NCBI GenBank assembly: GCA_032718475.1
Contig: JAUCBJ010003342.1
Span: 1 to 64,000, forward strand
Origin: Nemertoderma westbladi
Taxonomy: Eukaryota > Xenacoelomorpha > Nemertodermatida > Nemertodermatidae
DNA: 64,000 bases
Reading direction: 5' to 3'
Shown here: in pieces, positions 22,816 through 33,823 of the stretch
Layout of the letters: every line of letters starts with the position of its first letter
Position numbering within the stretch: position 1 is the stretch's first letter
Translations under genes and position numbers: made by a program
The notes under the pieces: generated by a model
What the model was told of the DNA's origin: nothing
The model's database searches: none
What the model saw: the letters and a program-made list of their open reading frames with translations, nothing else

Positions 22816-22852
22816 TAATTAATTATAATATTGATAAACTCATATAGCAGCT

Positions 22853-24687
22853 ATGACTGAGTTGATAAAAGATGATCTTGATATCAGGGAGCGATATACC
22901 CTACCATTGCAAGCGTTTGTTGATAGTTTAATACGCGGTGACGCTAGTCCCTCTACAACGGAGGACGATGGCCATTATATCGAACTGCCAATGTCCAAGG
23001 AACAACTCACGCATGAATTGGACTATAGAAAATTAACCGTTCGCTATACGCATCGTAATGGTACGTATATGGACTTCTTAACTACTGGCCATCCTATCGA
23101 TTTACACGATACGGACGATGTAGACACCGAAAGGGAAATGGTTCTCTTTAAATATCATACCCAGCGGAGTCGGAACGATAAACTGAGAATCGAACACGAG
23201 AACTCTATTCGAAACCGACTTGAAAGAGAAGACGTTGAAGAGCCGGATAAACGCAGCGACTTCAACGAATATCTGGAATTCTTCAGAGAAACATATCTCA
23301 ATATTGCCAGCCAACAAAATCTAGAAACTCGATATCCTCAAGGTAAACATCATGATCCTATGATAGAACTCAAACGGCTCTATTTCACTATGATGTACCT
23401 TACCGCCGATCGACCCTACCTGTTGTCCCGGATAGCTTCGAACAGATGGAGGAATATTGTAAAACTGGAGAACGGTCACCCGCGTTTCCTCTACAGGACA
23501 TGCATCTATGGTATTACTGCGATGAATGCCCTAGACCCAACCAACAAACGGAAAGACATAAACATCCGCGGAGACGTTGCGCTAAACACAGTTTTACTCG
23601 CTATACTTACGGGAGTTTCAAGTGAAACTTGTTCGACGTGTCACCTACGATTGCTCGACTCAAACGATCCTTGAATAAACCCATGATCAGAGTTCCGGAA
23701 TACTCGGTCAGACCCCCTCATTCCCTAGTGAGACCTCAAACTCTTGATCCTAATAGTATAATGGATCCTCCTGAACTGTATTCACTATTCAAAGATCTTG
23801 TGTTACCCGAACAATTAATCGGTGGCACTTCGGTAGTGGGCTCGCTAGATATTCGCCCATCCTACCTAGCCGGATTAGGACGCGGACATCTAATATCGCC
23901 GTTCAACCCATACAATCATCCTGGGTTAACCCCAATACAACCCGTCACCGAAGTCGAGGAGAGCGTTGTACGAAACGCGTTAGACACTATTCGACAGAAG
24001 ATTGGAAAAGGAACTTACAATTGTTTGGAGAAATGCAAGTTGCAGCAACAAGTCCAAGCGGTGAAGGAGTTGGCCTTACCCCAGTTCGATCGAGAAATCC
24101 AGAACCTCGAGGAAGACATCGAACTTGGACGAACCTATTCTCTACAAGAGTTTTTAGACGAACGCTTACAACGACAAGCGGAGGAAAATCAGCTCGAGGA
24201 GAAACACATCGAAATGGATGAAAGAGAAGAAGCAGCTTTAGCCCAACCCAAAGCTCAAATCCTTATGACGGATCTCTACTCCAAAACCATCATTCATCCC
24301 TCGATGGTTCCCCATTTCGGAGATAAACTCTTCGCAACGGTACAACCCCAACCAGTTGATATCAACCTACGATCTCGAGATCTTATCGCTGACGCTCCTA
24401 TGTTACAGCGTCATGTCAATCTAACTCAATATTATATGGTAAAACCGGAAGATCCTACACATAGTCTAAGGTTTCTACCACTAATAAATCCTCTCGATCT
24501 TGTCGAACTCGAGCAACTGCAGAAACATCTGGATCAGTTAGTGAAAGTAAACTCATTCCGAAAACCTTACAATTTTTCCAGAATAGAGAAGGATATAATA
24601 CCTCCGTATAATCTCGATGGAATTATCAAAACTCGATTAGTCCACTGGAATCTCGACGTGTTATTTGAGGAGGAGAGAATACAATGA
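22853..24687 (+). pseudogene. E2 exo/knuckle ORF, N-terminal region
   Basis: Begins MTELIKDDLDIRERYTL. It runs to a frameshift near 23630, then continues in another frame to TGA at 24685-24687, and the same frame resumes at once. No known domain is recognised in this half. It is charged and helical, with a Glu/Gln-rich stretch near 24060-24240. It shares its layout with the E1 copy, for example RLYFTMMYLTADRP here and RRLYHMLQYLTVNEP in E1, and a C-x2-C pair soon after. The start is the first ATG after the GC-rich repeat. Position in the element corresponds to where some retroelements carry env, but there is no signal peptide or membrane segment. Confidence 0.7.
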
Positions 24688-25873
24688 TATGGAGATGTAG
24701 AGACGTATACTACACAGTATCTGAAGTATAGGGATCTACCTAACGCTAGCGAATGCGCCACCTTGTGGCATCCAGTGGGGATGACCCTAGAAAACACCAC
24801 TAAGGAGTGGAACGAAACTCTTAACGTTATCGAAATGTATGGAGTTGTCACTTACGATAACGAAGGTAGCGTTCCGGTTGGAGAACTGGGAACTACGCGC
24901 ATGATACATATACGAGGACTAGCTGGTTCTACCCACGTATTTACTCGAGCGTGTTCCGACATGGTTGATTATTCTTTTGAGACACTCACCGAGATACAAA
25001 AGAAACTCCGACATGGACAATTCGAACTCGCGCAGCGTTACGTCACCGACACCGAGCGCAAATTGGCCATGGGTATCGATGGATCGATGTTACCTCAACC
25101 CGTGCTCGAGATGTTGTTTAACGAAAGAATCCTTAAAATCGGCTCAGCTGTTTATGGAGATCTCTAAAACGACTTTAGGAACATGGAGAATATCCCTTAT
25201 CCTTTCGTAGATTCACCTGATTGCTCCCTGGGCAGAAGGCCGAGGTTTCTTCCAAACTACGTATGCCAATACACCCAGCGGCATCAACAAAGTACAACGA
25301 ACCTCCATCGGACATCTTGCCTTTCAAGAATACGGATGGAATTTCAAAGTCGGAAACCCTATCAACTATCAACAAATATATGGAGATCATTATTCTCAAT
25401 TATACTTTGACGGACCATTAACTGCACCTGGCGTCGTGTATAGCTTCATGAGTGTTCCACTTCGTCCCTCATTAGCTATATACACTATCTTCGAAAACGC
25501 CGCACTTGTCGGTTGGCTAGCCGATGTGTGCAGTCGTACTATAAGCGCCCATCCCTTAATACTTGGAACCAAACTCACCAAGCTAGATGAACACAATAAA
25601 TTCATCTGTTTCGAATGCTTCAGGCGCTTTCTGACTCCGTTCCGCAACGTTGATAGTCAGTTCAAGGACCGCACTCTGACCAAGCTCAGCCTAAGAGACT
25701 CAGCTGCTGAGAAGTTAGACAGCGCTGGATTCGCCATTTTCAAGGATGTTTGTATACAGAACTTACATTCCTCTGTTATACAAAGACCTCTAATCCCCAC
25801 GGGTTATTCTATCGTGGAAGTTCAGACACTGGGTTTGCTTGAGGAGACAGCTACACCTACTTCAGCTATGTAA
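24688..25873 (+). pseudogene. E2 exo/knuckle ORF, 3'-5' exonuclease-like domain
   Basis: Three blocks in order resemble the DEDDy exonuclease fold (RNase D, WRN, EXD2). Exo I is VVTYDNEGS (D-x-E, Asp at 24856, Glu at 24862), followed by a hydrophobic strand and HVFTR. Exo II is MLFNERILKIGSAVYGDL (Asp at 25159). Exo III is SLAIYTIFENAAL (Y-x3-E near 25480; the family normally has Y-x3-D). The following ADVCSRTI helix is shared with E1. Lesions: TAA at 25165, a frame change before about 25436, TAA at 25871. The E1 homologue has the same blocks. Assignment rests on motif order and spacing, so it is an inference, and activity is unproven. Confidence 0.55.
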
Positions 25874-26899
25874 TTGGAAGACGAACCAATATGCTTAGAA
25901 TCCGAGGAGATTCAGCCCACAACACCCCGGAGTAGTGACAACGACTACGTCCTGGAATGGTATCAGGGTCCACAATGTCTCACTGCGTACGACTATCGAC
26001 ACGCCAATTATGTCTCTAGGAAACGTTGTCGATTATGCGCAACTCGAGACCATTTCACTCCTTTAGACTCCAACGTACCCTGCTCCTACTTCCATGAACA
26101 GCCTACTATGGAGATCTATTGTGCGTATTGTAGACTCAATAACCTGCACATTTTCTCAGTCTGCCCCCAATTTATGACTCAATGCCATCATTGTCAGTTT
26201 AAAGGACATGCAAGTTTTGATTGCCCTTTCAACCGCGATCTGGAAAGCGTAGATGAAATGATTACCCTGCGCTACATCCGAGCCTGGGAAGCGAACGCGG
26301 ATTTACATTGTGAGTCACGTCATCGCTATTACCCTGGACGCGCCTACCAAGGAGTTTATGCGTTCCACCCTTATCTATTCGCATCTATTGAACAAAAATC
26401 TCGCACACCGAGTTACGAACTAATAAAGCGTGTTGGTGAGAGTATTTCAACCAAATTTGTTCGTAAATATCTCAGGAACATTAATCCCAACGATCTTAAT
26501 TCCTATAACTTGATCAACTTCATTCGTCAAGATCCGGAATATGGCGATTTGTTCATCAACTCGCATCCAGAGCTACAGGAAGTTCATAGGCGACCCTATG
26601 AATATAGAGCCCGAGAACGCGAGTTAGAAAGAACCATCAAACTGAGGAAATTTCTCACTACTCATGGTCCACCTACCGCTCTCGTGCAAACGACTCGTCA
26701 GGGACCAGTAAGAGCTGCTATACTGAAACGCGCTCTGAAGGTTGTTCGACCTCGCTCCACTGAGGTTGATATCGATCAACAGGGTACCTCGACCGGCGGA
26801 TACACCGACCATAATCCTAAACCTTCTGATGCAATTGTATTGCACCCTTCACCCAGGAGTTATAGCCCTCCTAGTAAAGTGACTCGCACCAAAGAGTAA
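25874..26899 (+). pseudogene. E2 exo/knuckle ORF, triple zinc-knuckle C-terminal region
   Basis: Three Cys/His knuckles between 26020 and 26240: CRLCATRDH with a distant Cys, CAYCRLNNLHIFSVC (C-x2-C-x5-H-x4-C) and the canonical CHHCQFKGHASFDC. E1 has three at the equivalent place. Downstream is RAWEANADLHCESRHRYYPG and YQGVYAFHPYLFAS, matched in E1 by HWENLADEHVSTQRCRFP and GFWAVNPLIMS. It ends in a Ser/Pro-rich basic tail, TAA at 26897. The knuckles suggest single-stranded nucleic-acid binding. This 341-codon segment is open and directly continues the preceding frame across one stop. Confidence 0.75.
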
Positions 26900-27034
26900 A
26901 GGACTCTTGCTAGCCTCAAAAAACTACGTAAACGCCGTCTGCGTAAGAAAGACTAACTGTTTAGAGTATTTTTATATTTTAGAAACTGTGATTTTTTATA
27001 TTTTATAGAATTAAATCCCATTTTCTGGGAGCGG
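26900..27034 (+). other. E2 3' untranslated region and polypurine tract
   Basis: Short AT-rich spacer. 'gggagcgg' at 27027-27034 directly abuts the 3' LTR, matching the E1 purine tract. Confidence 0.7.
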
Positions 27035-28202
27035 TGTAAAAGCTTTTGCGGATATAACCAGTCATTTTTCTCCGCAATGAACTGTTTAGTTGTTTTAGTG
27101 GACATAACATGCCATTTTCTCCGCAATGTACCCTGTAGGTGTTTTAGCGGACATAACAAGCCATTTTATGCCGCAATACGCCAAATACTCTAAATAGAGT
27201 GTAGTTCAGATGACGAAATCTGTCAGCTGATTTACTGTCGGTGTGGAACTTTCTTTGTTCGGCTCGCTCGATCAATCAGAGCGATTTTCATTTTATTTTG
27301 CACAGAGGCCTATGGAAAACCGCGCAATGCATGATGGTCTTTGTTTACCTTTCTGAGCGAGAACAACTGCTTGGAAATTATTCTGTGCTTCTGTGTTAGA
27401 AGTTTCAGACTTTGGCCAACAATAGACGGCTTTGATTATAAAAACGTAAATCTATTAACTGGCCGGGATCTCTGCATCACCTGGCAAACCAAACTCTGCA
27501 TTCACGCAATCCTATTCACCGCATTATTTTACTGCTATTTACTGTCGGTTATTAATTGTACATGTTGATGGATATGTTGTTATATTTGGAGAATATCGAT
27601 AAATAATCATAAAACCCCAATCTTCTTGATTACTAAAGGTTAGAGAGACCGGTTACCGGTAGCAATTGCGACTTACATTACAGTGGTTTTAGTGTGCATT
27701 AAATGCTATTTCATAATCCCTACATGTGTCAGTTGCTATCCTCCTTATATATGATCAAATTCAGTGACGGTCGGCAGATCAGTGTGCAGCAGTGTGAAGT
27801 CGTATGCAGCAGTGTGACAGATAATAAAGCATCTCCTAAAGAATGCGCCATTTACTAAAATCAATAGCCATCTTGTTGTGTTTAGTATAAGTCTTAACTC
27901 TGTTTTATACTTAAAGCGCCACGTCCTAAAGGAACTGTTAATATTTCCCCGAAAGTGAATAATATTGTCAGAGATTATATAGTAACTATCAATCAAATAA
28001 TACTGTAGGTCTGCACCGCAATCCCTTCAAAGCATCCGAATCCAGTCTCCCTTAACCGTGGGTGAATGATCGCGCATTGACTGGCTTCGGCTAATGTTAC
28101 TTCATGTGCATTAAATAATTGTTATAGGCTAAAGTCGATTTATAAACAAGAGGACACCTAAAATTGGCAGGTTAAACTGCTAAAGGTCTGAAAGCACGAA
28201 CA
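27035..28202 (+). repeat. E2 3' LTR
   Basis: 1,168 bp, partner of 9968-11139 with the same TGTAAAAGCT start, TATAAAA (27437-27443), AATAAA and GAACA end. Differences include a 10-bp 'cagtgtgcag' unit missing near 27795, an extra 'gtgtgca' near 27690 and replacement of a short 'catgttactt' repeat near 28075. Followed by the CTTGT duplication. Confidence 0.92.
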
Positions 28203-28207
28203 CTTGT
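28203..28207. repeat. Target-site duplication of E2, right (CTTGT)
   Basis: Identical to 9963-9967. On the minus strand it falls inside coding sequence of the E1 second ORF. Confidence 0.9.
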
Positions 28208-30115
28208 TCACCACAGTTTGAAAGTTCCAAGTATTCTTGTTGTCGGGGTGTACCTGTAGAAAGTAGTCCCGCACAACTTTAAATCTGCTATCCAGTGGCA
28301 ATATATCCAGCACCTCCAAAAGTTCGTCGTATTGAGGCATAGCTGACACGTATCCTTCCTTCGACATTATGAGAGGGTTTACGGCCCAAAATCCCAAATG
28401 TGCTCTCATAGGGAAACGGCATCGCTGCGTTGATACATGCTCGTCTGCTAGATTCTCCCAATGGTCGAATAGCTGTCGAACGATTTTAACTGACATGTGC
28501 TCATAGGGGACGTCTCTAAGTTGACATTCGGATGCCCTATGGCCTTTAATATTACAATACGTGCACTGCGGCACGAAACGCCAGCAAGTGTAGAAAGTGT
28601 GCGAATGCTGATCCCCGCACCGGTTGCATACTAAGTCCGGTAGAGATATGTGTTTCGCTCCGCATTTCTTTGCGTGGTGGCCAGTTGCCCCGCATCTGCC
28701 ACAAATAGTGTTGGCAGGATACCAAACTCGCTCATAGATAAGATCTCCGATGGGGCGAGCGCTACCGTCCACGTGATAATTCTCATCATCCGGGTCAGTC
28801 GGTATGTTCGTCTCCGTGGGTTGTACACAAACCATGGCATCGCTTTTCTCCAACTCGCGTATCTCAGTTCGCATCTTCCTCGGAAGGTTCTCCTCTATCT
28901 CTATGAGTTGCCGCAATGGTTCGTCTATTATCGCCAACTCGGTTGAATCCACATCGTTGTGATGGGCGGTAGGCTCGCGAGCCTTCCAGGATCCTTCCGG
29001 GCCTTTGAATTCCGCGTGGCGTTCCCCGTCATAGGGTACTAACGTTAACATCGACGGTCTGTCGACTAGGCTTCCCGCGTGAGTGAGATAGACATCCCAG
29101 AAAATGCTAAGTCCCGCTCGCGTGAAAACTTCGCAGTGCGCATCGGTGTTATAAAAGGGTTGGCGAAATCGTCGGAATACATCAGTATGCGTCCTTCCTC
29201 TGTCGTAAAAGGTATGTCCTTCACCGAGACATAACGGATGTCGCTTTAGGGTCCTAGACACTACATCGGCGATGAAGCAAACGTTGACCGAAGATTCTAT
29301 CGCCAAATAGTATTGCAAGATTATTTGTGGAGGTGAAGTAATCGCCCAGTACACGCAACCTCGCCACTTTAGCTGTGACTCGAACTCGTTTACGCTGGGG
29401 GTATCTCCCTCTCCGTATACGTCCGTGTATTTGCTCCTCTTACTCTCCTTATAATCCCAACTGAACATTAGATATGAGATATAACCCGTCCCAGTTTTTA
29501 GTGTGTTATACTCCCTAAAATATCCTTGCTCAATAGCCCAAAGCAACAATGGTCTAGTATCCATGTATGGCGTAGGCAATCGATCCTCTTCCGTGGGCAT
29601 CCCTGCGAAATCGCTAATAAGGTCATCCCGTACACCGGATCCGATCTTGACAATGCTCTTGTCCAACACAACATCTCGCACGGCCTTTGGTAACATCCTA
29701 GCTTCTATGCTACAAGCCAGGTCCATGGATTTAACTATCCGTTTTATCATCGCGTGTCTTTGCGTCGTTCCTTCCGGCATAGGCATCTTTCTATCGCTCC
29801 TCTGTCGGCTGAAGACATGTAACACGCCATCTTGTGCTCTAATCTGTATAGTCTTCGAAGTGAGGCTTTGCTGATGGCTTCCTCCTTCATTATTGTAAAA
29901 CATGTAACCATTCTCCTTCAGAGATCGGCTAGTCACGTCCCAATCGTCGAGTAAATCGTCGGTAGGGTTCCAAATTCTCCCAATCATCTTTTCATCATCG
30001 AAGCTAATAGGTTTACCGGTCCAATTGGTCCTGATATCGGTGTCGGTCTCAAACTTCCGACTCCGATCCACAATCGAATCGTTTTCGTCAGATACCCTCG
30101 CAAGATGCAAGGTGC
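28208..30115 (-). pseudogene. E1 exo/knuckle ORF, exonuclease-like domain and zinc knuckles
   Basis: Open for about 630 codons. Exo I block GYMFYNNEGG (N-x-E where E2 has D-x-E, about 29885-29910), strand TIQIRAQDGVLHVFSR, exo II block LDKSIVKIGSGVRDDLISDF (about 29610-29665), TPYMDTRPLLLWAIEQG, exo III-like QYYLAIESS (Y-x3-E, about 29300-29325), then IADVVSRTL. Three knuckles follow: CGRCGATGHHAKKC (canonical C-x2-C-x4-H-x4-C), CNRCGDQHSHTFYTC and CTYCNIKGHRASEC (28540-28720). The frame is cut at 28208 by E2; its end is at 9309-9967. A palindrome copy lies in frame at 28968. With Asp replaced by Asn in exo I, this copy is probably catalytically impaired if the fold assignment is right. Confidence 0.65.
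28968..28987. repeat. 20-bp palindrome P3, inside the E1 exo/knuckle ORF
   Basis: Sense strand GGAAGGCTCGCGAGCCTACC, whose core AGGCTCGCGAGCCT is a perfect palindrome. Read as W-KAREPT (second frame), between the exonuclease-like and knuckle regions. The E2 homologue has no copy. Confidence 0.9.
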
Positions 30116-31292
30116 GATATCCATCCCCGCACGATCCACTTCCTTAAAGTCCGTAATATGTGGAGGCATGTTGCGTACGATTTTCTGAACTATTGTTCTA
30201 CGCAACTCGGCTGACTCTAACACATCACCATAGGTAACCGATGGGAGGAAATCCAGGTTCGAAATTATCTCTGGGTGTTCAACTATAGGAATCTCATAAG
30301 TTGTCTCCTTCCGGGTCGGTATACTAATAGGAAAGCTAGTTGGTCTTGCAACCGGTACTATCGTTCCAGCAGAATGGGGCTGAGGTTCTCGCGTCATCTC
30401 GACATGAGGTATCTGTAGTCTCTGCGACAAACGCTGAGCAAAGGTGATACTATCGAAGAGCTCGGGTGTCATCTCCTTAGGTTTGGTTTGATCGTGGGAT
30501 ATCCAATAGAATGGTAGGCTCGCGAGCCTTCCGCCTAACTCCTCGATCTCGCCTTTCTCGTACGCCTTGTACGCCCTGTAGAGGCTCAAAGCTTCCCGTT
30601 TCTCTTGCGTCGACTTATTAGACTCATCCACTACCATGCTGTAGACGTCTGGTTCGACTAATTTAGGTTCGTAAATAACGATCTCACCCGCGTTCGGTCC
30701 ACTCATCTTAAATGAATGATACGGATTCGTCAAAGGGTATCCGCCTTCTTGGTAACGTAGACTTTGGTGGTATGAGCATCGCGCTAATATCGGCTCGGGG
30801 TTCTCCGAGTTCAACCGCATAGGAATCGCATTGTCTTGCTCACGCATACATGCTCCACATTTGTAAAACAGTTTGTATATGGAGAACGCGTCCTTTGTCT
30901 CTGGATCTGCTATAAAGATGCATTCCTTCGAATTCGTCTCTGGCTGCAGGTAAGGGTTCATTTACCGTCAAATATTGCAGCATATGATATAATCGGCGTA
31001 TCTCTGTGTCTGGATCCTCACAAATGTCACTAGCGTCGCATAACGCATCGTAAGGATATAACGCATTGAACTCCGCGCGTAATTCCTCCGTTCTTTTGTT
31101 ATAAGCATCCAATCGCTGTTTATTCACATTCGGGTCCGCCTTGGATTTAGCGAGCTTGGCTGTACTCCTAGCCATACTCTCCACTCCAAACACACTAAAG
31201 TTTTTAGCTCCATAACGATTAAACGGCGCCTGGTGCTCTTGTTCCTGCGTAAACCCCTGACGTAACTCCTTATAAATCTTCTCCGCCATCAT
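29984..31292 (-). pseudogene. E1 exo/knuckle ORF, N-terminal region
   Basis: Starts MAEKIYKELRQGF (ATG near 31290). Two overlapping frames (31292-30840, then 30961-29984) are joined by a 1-base indel near 30950 in a CCCTTAC context; another frame change near 30110 leads to the exonuclease-like part. YKLFYKCGACMREQ and the LYHMLQYLTVN block match the layout of the E2 copy. A palindrome copy at 30513 is translated as GRLASLP. No known domain is recognised. Confidence 0.65.
30513..30532. repeat. 20-bp palindrome P4, inside the E1 exo/knuckle ORF
   Basis: Sense GGAAGGCTCGCGAGCCTACC, read in the first frame as GRLASLP between EIEELG and FYWISH. Confidence 0.9.
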
Positions 31293-32029
31293 ATACGCAT
31301 ATATATGGTTACATATCGTTACGTTTCTACTAGATGAAACACAAAATAGAGGTTAGATGTGAGGTGACTTAGAGTTTGTCGGCTTTTGGCTCAACTTTGC
31401 TCTAAAACCCCAACCCATTTGCCTAATGACTTCGGGTTCGCGTGATTTCGCACTGGCTCCTAATCCAAAAAAAAATTGTGCCGATAAAAAACGAATTCCG
31501 GGTAAACTAGCCGCGAGTCTAAAATACTCATCTTTTAATTTCCCAAACTACATTCCCAAAGAAATAATGCAGTCGAGAATTAATTCGGTCTAAATAATAG
31601 TAGACACGACTACGTAGAACAAGGCCGATTTTCTTTTTCCAAAAAAATTTATCGGTAGGCTCGCAAGCCTTCCATCCGCTCTTGTCCTCCCCAATTTTAA
31701 CTTCTATCTAGCTGTATTCTAGAATTCGCATTCACTGGAGAATCATTTTTCTTAAATTTAAATCCAACTAAATGGATTTGTCTAATAATTTTTGAAAATT
31801 GTCTCACTTGTGGGTTCCAAGTGGAATTCCATTCCTACTGTACACACAATCCCGCTCCTATGTGATACATAAGGGTACTACCCTCCATGTTCACATATAA
31901 AGACAATGGAATTCCACTGCTGTCTCTATCTACAGTGAAGAGGATTACAAATGCACATACAGTAATACAAAATACTAAATTACTAAAATATGGTAGGTCT
32001 ATGTGGCGGCCAACAAAGGTCCCACATCT
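31293..32029 (-). other. E1 spacer between integrase and the exo/knuckle ORF
   Basis: AT-rich, non-coding; contains palindrome P5. Shorter than the E2 spacer (0.74 against 1.7 kb) and without the 162-bp repeat. Confidence 0.6.
31654..31673. repeat. 20-bp palindrome P5, E1 spacer
   Basis: GGTAGGCTCGCAAGCCTTCC, identical to P1 and P2, in non-coding sequence upstream of the second ORF. Confidence 0.9.
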
Positions 32030-33322
32030 CTATTTACTAATATTGGGTGGAGATTTGTAGTCTCCTGTCTCGTTTCTAGTCTCCTCAAGGAGTACGAGAC
32101 GTTGTACAGGTCTGTCTGCGGTACGTCCGTCGATAGTCCTTACAGTAACTGTCCTTACTACACCAGATGTAGGGTGCGTGGTCAAAATGACTCCAGTCAG
32201 CCAAAACCGTCTTTTCAGATTGGCTTCAGCCAATAAAACATGGTCACCGCGTCTCAAACATCGGGTATCAAGATACCAAGAGGTTCTGGTTGAAATAGAG
32301 GCCAAATAATATTTCTGCCATATTTCCCAGAATTTATTTGCAAGTAATTGAGTGATTTTCCAAGCCTTGTTGCCGTATCCATCGCTATTAACGGCTACCG
32401 AAATGGGCAACAATGTCGTCGGCGCCTGCATAAGCAGGTGCGCTGGTGTCAAGGCAAACTGTGCGTCGTTATTGTCTGGGATCAAAGCGATCGGTCTAGT
32501 GTTTAAAATCGCTTCGATTTCTATTAGTAACGTCGTCAGTTGATCGTCTGTCAATATGTGTTGCGTCGGTATTACTTTAGCCATAGCTGTCTTAATCGAG
32601 CCAATCAGCCTTTCCCAAATGCCGCCTCTCCACGGACTGTCTGGAGTATTAAAATACCAAACAATACGGTGAGGATGTAGTTCCTCGGAAATCTGGTTTT
32701 GGTCCAACTTCTTTAAAGCTCTGGTTATTTTGTTCTGTGCACCCACAAAGTTTGTCCCTTGGTCACAATAAATGGATTTGACCAATCCACATCTAGCGAT
32801 AAATCGCCGTAAGACTAGGATAAAGGCATTGGTGGTTAAATCTGTCACATGCTCTATATGGACAGCTCTGCTGGCCATGCAAGTGAAGATCAATCCCCAA
32901 CGTTTTACCTGTACCCTTCCGCGTTTCGCGATTATGGGTCCAAAACAGTCTATCCCTGTCTCAGTGAAAGGGGGGCTAAATGTCTGAAATCTCGCTAGTG
33001 GTAGTTCACTCATTTCTTGGTGTCCTATCCTCGCGTGCACCTTCTTACAAATCATACAGTTCCATGTTACCGAACTCAGTGCCTTACTAGGTCTAATCAG
33101 TACAAACCTCGATCGTAAGTGTGATAGACAGTGATGTCTACCCACGTGTTTGAGTTGTACATGTGCGTCCAGTATCATAGCGCGCTGTAATTCATGGTGT
33201 TGCGGTATGATGATAGGATACCTAAAGTCTAGTGCAAAGTCGATGTTTTGGAGTCTGGACTTGTGACAAAGTAAGCCCCGGTAAATAATCGGACTCCAAC
33301 TCAAAATCGGTGAAGACTTGAT
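32030..33322 (-). pseudogene. pol: E1 integrase, domain intact
   Basis: Open 424-codon segment, preceded by TAG at 33323 in the same frame. HHCC finger HVQLKHVGRHH...CMICKK (about 33050-33170). DDE core has Asp in ETGIDCFGP (about 32955), Asp in YCDQGTNFVG (about 32755) and Glu in GGIWERLIGS (about 32615). The C-terminal part has LNTRPIALIP, LTPAHLLM and ETGDYKSP. All catalytic residues appear present, unlike E2. The protein inserts cDNA and would create 5-bp duplications. Confidence 0.88.
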
Positions 33323-33823
33323 CTATTTACCTTGGTTGATCGCTGTGAACTCTCGTGCGAAATATCGCAATTGATAATGTCTAATGATATCAACTTCACA
33401 ATGACTAACTTCCTTTAAGGTAAGTCTTCTCGGAAAGTCGCGTTTGCCTCTGGCATATTGTCTCAAACGTTTGAGCCATGCTAACTTGCGGCACGCGTCA
33501 GTCCATGATCTAGTTAGGTTCACTATCATGTCAACGTAAGTGTTAGTGACGTCATCAGGTATGGTGTAGTCATAGTGTGGATACTTGTTTGGACTTGGTA
33601 GGCCCGCGGGCCTTCCGGTAGGTTTGTCTGAGTCCCCATGTATGTCAATCTCTACGGTCTTACCTTTACCGTCCGCATCTAGTGAGTCGACTGGCAGTAA
33701 CGGTTTCAACTCTATAGTCTTAGTGTGTTCCTGTGAGCCTGTAAGCTTCCTAACCTTAGTCACACGTTTACCTGTAGGTGGTAAGTCAAGTCTTTGAGCG
33801 GAGTGTGATCGCTGTGGCCACAC
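33323..33823 (-). pseudogene. pol: E1 linker before integrase
   Basis: Segment between the repeat-rich linker and the integrase, containing RRLTLKEVSHCEVDIIRHYQ, a common lead-in to BEL/Pao integrase. Palindrome P6 is translated as GRPAGLP near 33606. A frameshift near 33800 joins it to the preceding linker. Confidence 0.65.
33597..33616. repeat. 20-bp palindrome P6, inside E1 pol
   Basis: Sense GGAAGGCCCGCGGGCCTACC. Against P4 it has two changes at paired positions (T to C and A to G), so the palindromic core AGGCCCGCGGGCCT remains perfect. Read in the first frame as GRPAGLP. Confidence 0.9.

Larger units (their letters stand above)
21147..22852 (+). other. E2 spacer between pol and the exo/knuckle ORF
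   Basis: 1.7 kb, very AT-rich, no credible gene. Holds a diverged duplication of about 110 bp (21690-21797 and 21937-22055) with the shared blocks 'attctagtcgattaagata' and 'tccccagacatg', and copy b of the dispersed 162-bp repeat at its right end. A splice acceptor or internal promoter for the second ORF would be expected here but cannot be pinpointed. Confidence 0.6.
9968..28202 (+). mobile_element. E2: full-length 18.2-kb BEL/Pao retrotransposon with an extra exo/knuckle ORF
   Basis: Bounded by near-identical LTRs (9968-11139 and 27035-28202) with TG...CA ends and CTTGT duplications. Inside: leader, gag (13041-16779), protease, RT, RNase H and integrase (16725-21146), then a second long ORF (22853-26899) and a purine tract. 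Gag-pol has many stops and frameshifts plus a deletion removing the third integrase residue, so this copy is dead. It integrated into the second ORF of E1. At 18 kb it is very long for BEL/Pao elements, mainly from the long leader (1.9 kb), the inter-ORF spacer and the extra ORF. Confidence 0.92.

Noticed and set aside
22853-26899. Second ORF as an env-like glycoprotein
   Set aside because: No signal peptide, membrane segment or glycoprotein features; it has zinc knuckles and an exonuclease-like core instead.
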